From the NCBI RefSeq assembly GCF_019049245.1, contig NZ_JAGMUK010000106.1, forward strand, positions 1-58,023: 58,023 bases of DNA, read 5' to 3'. The translations under genes were made by a program, and so were the position numbers. A model generated the notes under the pieces. It was not told where the DNA came from, made no database searches, and saw only the letters and a program-made list of their open reading frames with translations. The stretch's first letter is position 1, and each line of letters begins with the position of its first letter. This DNA is from Streptomyces sp. AC555_RSS877 (lineage in GTDB: Bacteria; Actinomycetota; Actinomycetes; Streptomycetales; Streptomycetaceae). Shown here piece by piece: positions 35,245-42,693 of this stretch.

Positions 35245-36293
35245 GGGCGCAGCACGATCTTGCCGGTGGCCTGCCGTGACTCCATCCGCTCCTGCGCCGC
35301 CCCGGCCTCGGTCAGCGGGAACTCGCTGTCGATCGGCGTGCGGAACGTGGAGGCCCAGTATGCGTCGAGCATCGCGGCGAACTCGCGGCGGTCGTAGGGG
35401 TCCGAGCCGAGCAGCTGCAGGCCGAAGTGGTAGGCGTACACCAGGTCGAACTCGGCCCGGTTGCCTGTCGTGTTGCCGAAGAACACCAGTCGCCCGCGCG
35501 GCGCGAGGCTGTAGATGCCGGTGTTCCATGTGGCCGGGCCGACGTGATCGAGCACGAGGTCGGCGCCCCGCCCACCGGTGACCTCGCGCACGGCCGCCAC
35601 GACGTCGCCGGTCGTCGAGTTGACCACGAAGTCGGCGCCCAGGCCGCGTGCGTAGTCGGCCTTCGCGTCCGAGCCGACCGTGGCGACCACACGGGCACCA
35701 CTGGCCTTGGCCAGCTGGATCAAGGCGGTGCTGACGCCGCTGCCGGCCGCGTGGATCAGCACCGTTTCGCCGAGGCGGACCTTGCCGATCTCGATGAGCG
35801 CGTGCCAGGCCGTCATCCAGATCGTCGGCACGACGGCCGCGTCGACCAGGTCGACCTCGTCCGGCACGGGGTGCACGTTGGCCGCCGGGACGAGGACGTA
35901 CTCGGCGTAGCCGCCGGCCAGGGTGGCGCCGATGACACCCACGCTCGGGCACCTGCCGTCGGCTCCGGCGGCGCAGCTCTCGCAGCGATCGCACGGCACG
36001 GCCGGATTCACCACGACACGGGCGCCCTCGGCGAGCGCGGTCGGATGGCCCGCCCGCCCAGTGCCTGCCGGGCCGACCGCCGCGACGGTGCCCGCGACGT
36101 CCATTCCGGCCACGTGCGGCAGGGTGAAGCCGGGGATCAGCGAGGGCCCGCGCCGCTGCAGGACGTCGAGGTGGTTGAGGCCACAGGCTGCGACGCGGAC
36201 GAGCACCTCGTCCGGCCCCGGCTCGGGCACCGGGACGTCGGCGACCTGGAGCACATCCAGACCGCCGTGCGTTCGGTAAAGTACGACCTTCAC
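35241..36293 (-). CDS. Zinc-binding alcohol dehydrogenase / quinone oxidoreductase family protein
   Basis: A 350-aa medium-chain dehydrogenase. The GroES-like catalytic domain has CGLNHLDV (catalytic-zinc cysteine) and HVAGMDVAGTV. The structural-zinc loop has four cysteines in PCDRCESCAAGADGRC. The Rossmann part has GSGVSTALIQLAKASGARVVA for NAD(P) binding. Full length. It is first in the ADH / OMT / amidohydrolase / VOC operon, with ATGA coupling to the OMT. Upstream, 36294-36440 holds symmetric operator-like sites. The substrate is not predictable. Confidence 0.88.
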   Translation of the reverse strand: MKVVLYRTHGGLDVLQVADVPVPEPGPDEVLVRVAACGLNHLDVLQRRGPSLIPGFTLPHVAGMDVAGTVAAVGPAGTGRAGHPTALAEGARVVVNPAVPCDRCESCAAGADGRCPSVGVIGATLAGGYAEYVLVPAANVHPVPDEVDLVDAAVVPTIWMTAWHALIEIGKVRLGETVLIHAAGSGVSTALIQLAKASGARVVATVGSDAKADYARGLGADFVVNSTTGDVVAAVREVTGGRGADLVLDHVGPATWNTGIYSLAPRGRLVFFGNTTGNRAEFDLVYAYHFGLQLLGSDPYDRREFAAMLDAYWASTFRTPIDSEFPLTEAGAAQERMESRQATGKIVLRP

Positions 36294-36372
36294 GAAAGAG
36301 ACCTCCGCTGGCTGGGGACTTCAGTCACCGGCCAGCTCGTTGCACGCCTGGTCGGCATGCAACGGTCTCCGT

Positions 36373-36420
36373 GGAGCGCCTGAAAGCGCTCCCCCGATCG
36401 GTTTGTTGCCCACCGATCGG
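36373..36420. promoter_or_regulatory. Operator-like cluster upstream of the ADH operon
   Basis: A perfect 7-bp inverted repeat GGAGCGC-CTGAAA-GCGCTCC (36373-36392) is followed by two copies of the palindrome CCGATCGG (36394-36401 and 36413-36420), start-to-start 19 bp. The block lies 80-130 bp before the ADH start, where the promoter should be. No regulator gene is adjacent, so the binding protein is unknown. Confidence 0.5.
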
Positions 36421-36564
36421 CGCGGCTGAAAGCTATAGGTGCCCATCGGCGGTCGTCAATGGCCGGCCCGAAATCACCCTGAACTCGTCGAGCCCGGTGA
36501 AGCGGTTGCAGAGGTCGTGCTGGGCGGCGACGGTGGCTACCCTGCAGCCGACACGTGCTGCACC

Positions 36565-37368
36565 TCAGATCGGAATCATCGACGAGATGTCGGGCCCGGT
36601 GCGCATGTTGTTACCGCCGTCGACTGCGATCGCCTCGCCGGTGATCCACCGCGCCTCGGGACCGAGAAGGAAACGTACGAGATTGGCGACATCCGTCATC
36701 TCGCCGACCCCCGGCAGCGGAGTGTTCACGACGTAACTCTCACGGACCGGGTCGTCGGCCGGTACGAGGGACGCCATCTTCTCGCTCATCGTGAACCCAG
36801 GCCGTACGGAGTTGAACCGCACGAGCCGGCCTCCGTACTCGTCAGCCGCGTTGCGCAACAGCACGTCGACCGCAGCCTTGGCTGCCGTGTACGCCCCGAA
36901 GTAGCGACTCGTCTGGGCAGCGGCGCCGGAGGAGATTCCCACGAACGACCCGCCCCGTCGCTCGATCATCAACGGCACGGTGAATTTCAGCAGATTGAAC
37001 GTTCCGACCACATTGAGGTTCAGCACCGACGCGATGTCGGCAGCGCTGATCTCGTGCAGCGGGCGCATCTGCCCGCTACCACCGGCGTTGGCCACCGCTC
37101 CGGTGATGCCGTTCCCGGCCTCGGCTGCCCGGGCCACGGCCTCACCCATGGCCCGTTCGTCGGTTACGTCGACGGCAATGGGGAGGACGCGGCCCGGGCC
37201 GGAGCAGGCGGAGTTCAACTCGGCTGCGGTCGCTTCCAGGACGTCGGCCCGACGACCACAAATCGTGACGGTGGCTCCGTCGTTGACCAGGCGCCGGGCG
37301 ATGGCCCGGCCGATGCCCGAGCCGCCGCCAGTGACGACGATCGAGGAATTTTCCAGTGTGGTCTCCAT
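36565..37368 (-). CDS. SDR family NAD(P)-dependent oxidoreductase
   Basis: A 267-aa short-chain dehydrogenase. The cofactor loop is VVTGGGSGIGRAIARRL (about residues 11-27). The NAG segment is AVANAGGSGQMRPL. The catalytic Ser/Tyr/Lys set appears in VGISSGAAAQTSRYFGAYTAAKAAV, and the C-terminal ITGEAIAVDGGNNM is typical. The ATG at 37368 starts the conserved fold. It is on the same strand as the ADH operon but separated from it by the operator-like region, so it is probably an independent transcript. Transposase debris lies immediately upstream. Confidence 0.9.
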   Translation of the reverse strand: METTLENSSIVVTGGGSGIGRAIARRLVNDGATVTICGRRADVLEATAAELNSACSGPGRVLPIAVDVTDERAMGEAVARAAEAGNGITGAVANAGGSGQMRPLHEISAADIASVLNLNVVGTFNLLKFTVPLMIERRGGSFVGISSGAAAQTSRYFGAYTAAKAAVDVLLRNAADEYGGRLVRFNSVRPGFTMSEKMASLVPADDPVRESYVVNTPLPGVGEMTDVANLVRFLLGPEARWITGEAIAVDGGNNMRTGPDISSMIPI

Positions 37369-37475
37369 CGCTGGATGGTATCGAGACCGATCCCGGCTGT
37401 CTCCAATGACATGACGCCGTCTCGTATGACGAGATTCACTCCGGACTGGCGGCTCCACCCGGCCTCGGCGCCGCC

Positions 37476-37715
37476 CAGCGGCTGGCCCCCCTTGAGCATC
37501 AGGACGTAGTGGACGTCGAGCCGGTCCGTGACCAGGCGGGCGGAATCCTCTGCGGCGTGCAAGGCATCCAGGGTGAACCCCCAGCCTGCCGCGGCCAGTT
37601 GAGCCAACGGGATGCGGGCAGCCTCACGCTCCGCGGCGGACGGTGTTGCCGGCCATGCGCAGATACCCGGCGACCTCGCGAATGCCGAGCTCTTCGGCCG
37701 GCAGGGCATGGGGAG
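37476..37715 (-). mobile_element. Transposase remnants (ISAs1/IS4-type DDE fragment and an HTH fragment)
   Basis: On the minus strand, 37476-37622 encodes WGFTLDALHAAEDSARLVTDRL and then YVLMLKGGQPL. This is the strand around the second catalytic region of ISAs1-like transposases (TADALHTQRxxA...VKGNQP). Just upstream, 37624-37715 in another frame encodes LGIREVAGYLRMAGNTVRR followed by a stop, which resembles the N-terminal helix-turn-helix of IS21/ISL3-type transposases. Neither piece is complete, and no terminal inverted repeats were identified. Assignment is by pattern recognition. Confidence 0.5.
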
Positions 37716-37867
37716 TCGCGTACCGCGCTCGGATACGGGCTCCGATCGGCGGCATTCTCTTCGCGGTATCCCGGTTGCCGACCCCTGCCGGTCAAGGATC
37801 AGGCGGCGCCTCGGGCCGGCCCGGTGCCGGTACCGGCCCCGGCGAGGGGCTCGTAGGGCTTCCCCTT

Positions 37868-38878
37868 TTAAGCGACCGTGAGCACGATCTTGCCTTGGAT
37901 GTGCCCGCGGGCCGCGCGCTCATGGGCCGCTCGGGCGTCCGCGAGCGAAAACGTGCTGTCGATCGCGACGCGGACCGTGCCCGCGTCGAGCAGGCGTCCC
38001 AGTTCGGCGAGCTGTGCGCCGTTCGAGCGGACCTGGGCGCTCGAGACGGTGACACCCAGCTTCGCGACCTCTTCCTCGTCGAAGTCCCCAGGGAGCACGG
38101 GGAATTGAGCGCCACCGCGCTTGAGCGTGCGCAGGAGGCGGCTGCTGTGAGGGCCACCAACGGTGTCGAGAACGAGGTCGACGTCGTGCACGAGTTCTTC
38201 AGGACGACTCTTGGTGTAGTCGATGAACTGGTCGACGCCGAGCTCGCCCAGGAACGATTCATGCTCGCCCGACGCCACCGCGACCACGCGTGCGCCCTTC
38301 CACTTCGCCAGCTGAAGCGCGAAGTGTCCCACGCCGCCCGCGGCGCCGTTGATGAGCACCGTCGTGTCAGCGCCGAGTGCCGTCGGGCGATGCATCGCCG
38401 CCTGGAAGGGCGAGGGGCGATCGTGTCCGACCTCGATCAGGAACTGCCACGCCGTGAGCCCTGCCATGGGCGCCCCGGCGGCGTGCACGTGGTCGATGCC
38501 GGCCGGCTTGCGTGCGAGGTCCGAGGCCGGCGCGGCCACGTACTCCGCGTACGCCCTGCCGTCGAAGCTGGGAAAACGCAGAAGACCGAAGACTTCGTCA
38601 CCTACGGCGAGACTGTCCACGTCCGCGGCGACGGCCTCGACGACACCCGACACGTCCGTCCCCGGAATCACCGGCAGGCCAACCGTCGATTCCGTCTCCC
38701 CAGGCATCCTGGTCAGCCCGTCGCGCAGGTACCGGTCCGGAGGATTGACGCCGACCGCGTGCACGCGGACGAGCACCTCACCCGGCTCCGGCTCGGGTAT
38801 CGGCACCTCGTCGTAGCGCAGCACTTCAGGGCCGCCGTGCTCATGGAGCCGGACCGCCCTCATCGTGTGTGTCGGCAT
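37868..38878 (-). CDS. NADP-dependent quinone oxidoreductase-like (zeta-crystallin type, zinc-independent)
   Basis: A 336-aa medium-chain reductase without the structural-zinc cysteines. Features are the N-terminal MRAVRLHEHGGPEVLRYDE, VNPPDRYLRDG, PVIPGTDVSGVVEAV, and the NADP loop VLINGAAGGVGHFALQLAKW. The C-terminal GHIQGKIVLTV is family-typical. ATG 38878 has AGGAGAG just upstream; an internal ATG lies 5 codons later. It is divergent from the TetR gene across three repeated operators and is the likely repressed target. Such enzymes reduce enones or quinones under electrophile stress. Confidence 0.88.
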   Translation of the reverse strand: MPTHTMRAVRLHEHGGPEVLRYDEVPIPEPEPGEVLVRVHAVGVNPPDRYLRDGLTRMPGETESTVGLPVIPGTDVSGVVEAVAADVDSLAVGDEVFGLLRFPSFDGRAYAEYVAAPASDLARKPAGIDHVHAAGAPMAGLTAWQFLIEVGHDRPSPFQAAMHRPTALGADTTVLINGAAGGVGHFALQLAKWKGARVVAVASGEHESFLGELGVDQFIDYTKSRPEELVHDVDLVLDTVGGPHSSRLLRTLKRGGAQFPVLPGDFDEEEVAKLGVTVSSAQVRSNGAQLAELGRLLDAGTVRVAIDSTFSLADARAAHERAARGHIQGKIVLTVA

Positions 38879-38915
38879 CGTTCTCTCCTGACCGCGCTGC
38901 GGGATAGGCTTATTC

Positions 38916-38970
38916 GGATCAGCGATCCACATAATCGGATCACTGATCCGAATATATGGACCACTGATCC
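38916..38970. promoter_or_regulatory. Triple operator array between the quinone oxidoreductase and TetR genes
   Basis: Three near-identical 13-bp palindromes occur at 38916-38928 (GGATCAGCGATCC), 38937-38949 (GGATCACTGATCC) and 38958-38970 (GGACCACTGATCC). Starts are exactly 21 bp apart, two helical turns, so all three present the same face. They fill the divergent promoter region. A TetR-type dimer binding each site would control both genes. Confidence 0.75.
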
Positions 38971-38995
38971 GGATAGTCAAGGAGGGACAGCTGCG

Positions 38996-39583
38996 ATGCG
39001 GGCCGACGCCAAGAAGAACCGCGACCACCTGCTCGCCGTAGCGGGCACCGCCATCACCGAGCAGGGCGTCGACGTATCACTGCGCGACATCGCGCGCAGG
39101 GCCGACGTCGGGCTCGCGACGCTGCTGCGCCACTTCCCGACCCGCGAGGCCCTGCTCGAAGCCCTGCTCCGCACGAGCTTCGACGAACTGACGGCCAGGG
39201 CGGGCGAGTTCGAGACGTCGGACTCGCCCGAAGACGCGCTCGTTTCGTGGCTCCGCGACTGCGTCGCGTGGACAACCGAGTATCGGGGTGTGACCGTGCT
39301 GATGGCAGCCGCCATCGAGGACACCGAGTCCGCACTCCACGCTTCGTGCGTCACCCTGCGCGCGGCCGGTGCGCGTCTCCTCGCCCGCGCCCAGGCCGCG
39401 GGTACAGCGCGGACCGACATCGATGGCACCGATCTGTTCGCGCTGATAGCGGCACTCGCGTGGCTCAGCGATCAACCCCCGCTCGCGCCACGCGCCGACC
39501 ACCTCTTCGCGGTTGTCGCGAGCGCGATCCTGACGAATCCTGCGAGCACGAACACCGAGGGAACCGCGCCCCCGAGCCCATAG
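38996..39583 (+). CDS. TetR/AcrR family transcriptional regulator
   Basis: A 195-aa repressor. The N-terminal HTH covers about residues 8-55 (LLAVAGTAITEQGVDVSLRD, then ADVGLATLLRHFPTREALLEALL). The C-terminal ligand domain covers about 70-185 and has the SVTVLMAAA-like and LFALIAALAWLSDQPPL segments common in the YcdC/SCO-type subgroup paired with oxidoreductases. ATG 38996 follows AAGGAGGGA, an excellent ribosome site. It is divergent from the quinone oxidoreductase, sharing the triple operator, so autoregulation is likely. Confidence 0.9.
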   Translation: MRADAKKNRDHLLAVAGTAITEQGVDVSLRDIARRADVGLATLLRHFPTREALLEALLRTSFDELTARAGEFETSDSPEDALVSWLRDCVAWTTEYRGVTVLMAAAIEDTESALHASCVTLRAAGARLLARAQAAGTARTDIDGTDLFALIAALAWLSDQPPLAPRADHLFAVVASAILTNPASTNTEGTAPPSP

Positions 39584-39704
39584 GCGAAACCGTCGCGCAT
39601 ACGGACCAGCAAAGCCCGACCCGCACCGGCTGACCTGCCTCTATGCTCCACGTCAGCCGGGCCGTCCGCAGCGTCGGCTCACACCGCACGCGCCGCACAG
39701 ACAG

Positions 39705-39728
39705 CACCTGCACCTGCACCTGCACCTG
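39705..39728. repeat. (CACCTG)4 hexanucleotide repeat
   Basis: Four perfect CACCTG units in the gap between the TetR and PPOX genes, ending 10 bp before the PPOX stop codon. It lies outside coding sequence and may be simple slippage. The unit length is the same as that of the expansion in the LacI-type gene. Confidence 0.9.
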
Positions 39729-39738
39729 CCATCCCCCA

Positions 39739-40176
39739 TCACGGCGCCGCGGAGTAACTGAGATCCTTCGCGGTGAGCGAGTCAGGCACCAAGCGCAGCC
39801 ACATCGTGCCTCGTTCGCTTGGGCCATCGTGCAGGTAGTGCACGAAGCGCGCGTCCCACAGTGCTTCGTCGGCTCCCGGGTAGCGGACGAGCTTCCGTCG
39901 GCCCCTCGGCACATCGAAGGCCACAAGCTCGGCCCGACCCCGAGCGATCACCTGCCGGACAAGGCCCGTTGCGAGGTCGCACTCGTCCACTACGAGGGCG
40001 ACGCGCGGGTCCTCCTTCACTCGGTCGAACAACCGGGCCCACGGGCCTGTCAAGGTCCAGAAGGCTCCCCCTTCCCACAGGAACCAGACAGGACGCACGG
40101 TCGGCCCGCTCGTCGCTATGCGAGCAGTGAGCGGCTGCTGCAAGAAAGCGTCCACATCAAAACCAGGAGATTCCAT
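39739..40176 (-). CDS. Pyridoxamine 5'-phosphate oxidase (PPOX) family flavin/F420-binding protein
   Basis: A 145-aa split-barrel protein. The N-terminal ARIATSGPTVRPVWFLWEGGAFW is the beta-strand pair that binds the flavin or F420 phosphate. DRVKEDPRVALVVDE is also family-typical, and GRAELVAF follows. In actinobacteria many such small PPOX proteins use F420. The substrate is unknown. It is monocistronic and convergent with the TetR gene. The start at 40176 is taken as annotated here; a clear ribosome site is not evident. Confidence 0.85.
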   Translation of the reverse strand: MESPGFDVDAFLQQPLTARIATSGPTVRPVWFLWEGGAFWTLTGPWARLFDRVKEDPRVALVVDECDLATGLVRQVIARGRAELVAFDVPRGRRKLVRYPGADEALWDARFVHYLHDGPSERGTMWLRLVPDSLTAKDLSYSAAP

Positions 40177-40299
40177 AGCGTCAATTTTCTGGTGTCGTCG
40201 GCCTCTTGACCACCGACCGGAACGAGAACGTCCTGGCGTGGCCGGACCGATCAGGAATCAAGAAGCGCGGGGCAGGGAATCGGTTCTAGCCTGCTCGTC

Positions 40300-40710
40300 A
40301 TGGACATCACCATTCACACGAGCTTCCTGCCGCACGACGACCCGGACGCGTCGCTCGCTTTCTACCGCGACGTCCTCGGCTTCGAGGTCCGCAGCGACGT
40401 CGGGCAGGGCAGGATGCGCTGGATCACGGTCGGTCCGGCCGGTCAGCCCAGCACGTCCCTCCTTCTGGCGCCGCCTGCCGCCGACCCGGGAGTCACCGAG
40501 GAAGAGCGCCGCACCATCACCGAGATGATGGCAAAAGGCACCTACGGCTGGATCTTGCTGGCCACGCCGGACCTCGACGCCACGTTCGAGAAGGTGCAGG
40601 CCGGTGACACCGAGGTCGTCCAGGAGCCGATCGAGCAGCCGTACGGCATCCGTGACTGCGCTTTCCGCGACCCAGCGGGCAATTTGATCCGCATCCAGGA
40701 ACTTCGCTGA
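40300..40710 (+). CDS. VOC family protein (glyoxalase/bleomycin-resistance fold)
   Basis: A 136-aa single VOC domain with two beta-alpha-beta-beta-beta modules. The first is ITIHTSFLPHDDPDASLAFY and then DVLGFEVRSDV. The second contains WILLATPDLDATFEKVQAGDTE and ends CAFRDPAGNLIRIQEL, with the Glu ligand replaced by Gln in the usual position. It could be a binding rather than catalytic member. It is followed 115 bp downstream by an AraC-VOC pair in the same direction. Confidence 0.88.
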   Translation: MDITIHTSFLPHDDPDASLAFYRDVLGFEVRSDVGQGRMRWITVGPAGQPSTSLLLAPPAADPGVTEEERRTITEMMAKGTYGWILLATPDLDATFEKVQAGDTEVVQEPIEQPYGIRDCAFRDPAGNLIRIQELR

Positions 40711-40824
40711 GGTCATTGCTCCGGCGGGCCGGTCCTGATCACCGAGCGTCTGGGACGCCTGTCTCACAGGTACTTCAGGCGCGGATAGGCGTCGATGGAA
40801 GAGGAAAGAGAGGGGAGTGCTCTC

Positions 40825-41346
40825 ATGTGTCAGCCCGAGTGGCGGCGTGCACGCATTGAGGCGCAGCGCCTGGCCGATCTCGCGCGGTTGCGCCGCGTCC
40901 GCGACCGGATCGACAGGGAGTATGCGCAGCCGCTGAACGTGGAGGCGCTCGCCCGCGGTGTGAACATGTCCGCCGGGCACCTCAGCCGGCAGTTCCGGGC
41001 CGCGTACGGCGAGTCGCCGTACGCGTACCTGATGACGCGCCGCATCGAGCGCGCGACAGCACTGCTGAGGCGAGGAGACCTCAGCGTCACCGAGGTCTGT
41101 TTTGCGGTCGGCTGCGCGTCGCTGGGCACGTTCACCACCCGCTTCACCGAGCTGGTCGGCATGCCGCCCGGAGCCTTCCGGCGTCGCGCGGCGGATGCTG
41201 CGGCCGACGGTGCCGATGCCACGAGTACCGACGGTGATGCGGGGCCTGCGGTCACGGTGCAGGGGATGCCGGCGTGTGTGGCGAAGCAGGTGACCAGACC
41301 GGTCAGGAATCGAGAAGCCCCGGCCGCCGGGCAGCCCCTAGCGTGA
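40825..41346 (+). CDS. AraC family helix-turn-helix regulator (short form)
   Basis: A 173-aa regulator consisting essentially of the two AraC HTH units: LNVEALARGVNMSAGHLSRQF, then SVTEVCFAVGCASLGTFTTRF followed by GMPPGAFRRR. There is no N-terminal sensor domain. A C-terminal Ala/Asp-rich tail ends GQPLA. ATG 40825 is preferred because GGGGAG lies 10 bases upstream; a longer start at 40795 lacks one. The stop TGA overlaps the ATG of the following VOC gene (TGATG), a coupled regulator-effector pair. The effector may bind the downstream VOC protein instead, which is an inference. Confidence 0.87.
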   Translation: MCQPEWRRARIEAQRLADLARLRRVRDRIDREYAQPLNVEALARGVNMSAGHLSRQFRAAYGESPYAYLMTRRIERATALLRRGDLSVTEVCFAVGCASLGTFTTRFTELVGMPPGAFRRRAADAAADGADATSTDGDAGPAVTVQGMPACVAKQVTRPVRNREAPAAGQPLA

Positions 41347-42020
41347 TGGCCATGGCAACCACCGCAACCGCCGCGTCCATCACATCCGTCACCCTCGAGG
41401 TGGCCGACCCGGACGCCGCCCGTCACTTCTACACCGCCTTCGGCGTGAACACGCGCATTCGCCTGCGGGCATCCGAGGCGCACTCCACCGGATTCCGCGG
41501 CTTCACCCTGGCGCTCACGGTGTCCCAGCCGGCCACCGTCGACAGCTTCATCGGCGCCGCCGTGGACGCCGGCGCCGCAGTGCTGAAGCCCGCCGCGAAG
41601 TCACTGTGGGGCTACGGCGGCGTCGTCCAGGCGCCGGACGGGACGATCTGGAAGATCGCGACCTCGGCGAAGAAGGACACCGGCCCGCCCACCCGCGAGA
41701 TCGACGAAATCGTCCTCCTGCTCGCCGTTGAGGACGTGAGGGCCGGCAAGCAGTTCTACGTCGGCCGGGGCCTGACCGTGGCCAAGAGCTTCGGCGGCAA
41801 GTACGCCGAGTTCGCCTCCGGCGAGTCCAGCCCCGTCAGGCTGGCGCTGTACAGGCGCCGCGGCCGGGCCAAGGACCTCGGTGTCCCCGCCGAAGGCACC
41901 GGCTCGCACCGTATCGTCCTCGGCGGCACCGCCGGCCCCTTCGTCGACCCGGACGAATTCGCTTGGGAGGCCGCCACGTCGCTCGCCCCGCAACCGTCCA
42001 CGGCGTCTGCACTGTCCTGA
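41346..42020 (+). CDS. Glyoxalase/VOC family protein
   Basis: A 224-aa protein with one clear VOC domain and a partial second. The N-terminal SITSVTLEVADPDAARHFYTAFG starts domain 1 and GVVQAPDGTIWKIATSAKK ends it. The second half begins EIDEIVLLLAVEDVRAGKQFYVGRGL and includes KYAEFASGESSPVRLALYRRR. The ATG at 41346 overlaps the AraC stop; a second ATG lies two codons on. Similar proteins accompany AraC regulators in Streptomyces and are often annotated as glyoxalases with unknown substrate. Confidence 0.85.
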   Translation: MAMATTATAASITSVTLEVADPDAARHFYTAFGVNTRIRLRASEAHSTGFRGFTLALTVSQPATVDSFIGAAVDAGAAVLKPAAKSLWGYGGVVQAPDGTIWKIATSAKKDTGPPTREIDEIVLLLAVEDVRAGKQFYVGRGLTVAKSFGGKYAEFASGESSPVRLALYRRRGRAKDLGVPAEGTGSHRIVLGGTAGPFVDPDEFAWEAATSLAPQPSTASALS

Positions 42021-42078
42021 CGCCCAGCCCTGCACTCCCGCCCCGCCCTGCCTCATCCCTGTACGAAAGGAAACCGCC

Positions 42079-42561
42079 ATGCAGCACACGAAGTCGTCCG
42101 CCGAGAACTCCGGCACGGCCGCCGCGGAGTACAACGGATTCACCGCCGAAGAGCGGGCCGCGATGAAGGAGCACGCGCACGGCCAGAAGCAGGCGGCGGC
42201 ACGGCGTGGTTCGAAGGCGGAGAAGGAGGCGGCAGCGGAGCGGGACGTGCTTGCGAAGATCGCCGAGATGCCGGAGGCGGACCGGCTCCTCGCCGAGCAG
42301 ATCCACGCCATTGTCAGGGCCGCCGCTCCGGACCTCACGCCCAGGCTCTGGTACGGGATGCCCGCCTACGCCAGGGACGGCAAGGTCGTCTGCCACTTCC
42401 AGAGCGCGCAGAAGTTCAAGTCGCGGTACGCCACGCTCGGATTCAGCGACCAGGCGGCTCTCGACGACGGCACCATGTGGCCTGTCGCCTACGCCCTCAA
42501 GGAGTTGACCGCAGCCGACGAAGAGCGCATCAGCGCTCTCGTCAGGAAAGCGGTGGGCTGA
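42079..42561 (+). CDS. DUF1801 domain protein (YdhG/iron-chaperone-like fold)
   Basis: A 160-aa protein. A lysine/glutamate-rich coiled N-terminal part (about residues 20-60, EERAAMKEHAHGQKQAAARR) precedes the DUF1801 domain. That domain contains APDLTPRLWYGMPAYARDGKVVCHF and FKSRYATLGFSDQAALDDGTMW. A good GAAAGGAAA ribosome site lies before ATG 42079. The fold resembles frataxin-like YdhG proteins, but biochemical function is uncertain. It lies 58 bp after the VOC gene, possibly in the same transcript. Confidence 0.87.
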   Translation: MQHTKSSAENSGTAAAEYNGFTAEERAAMKEHAHGQKQAAARRGSKAEKEAAAERDVLAKIAEMPEADRLLAEQIHAIVRAAAPDLTPRLWYGMPAYARDGKVVCHFQSAQKFKSRYATLGFSDQAALDDGTMWPVAYALKELTAADEERISALVRKAVG

Positions 42562-42693
42562 GACCAGCCGGGGCGGAACCGGCGGCAGGACTGACCGAGC
42601 CGCGGACGAGGGGACCGCGGACCAGGACGTCCCCGAGGCCGGCTATGTGGAGTCCTGCAGCAAGTGGAGCGCCGGCCGGCGTCCTTGCGGCGT

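Noticed and set aside
37643..38990. Upstream extension of the TetR reading frame
   Set aside because: The extension runs antisense through the quinone oxidoreductase. The ATG at 38996 has an excellent ribosome site and begins the HTH domain.
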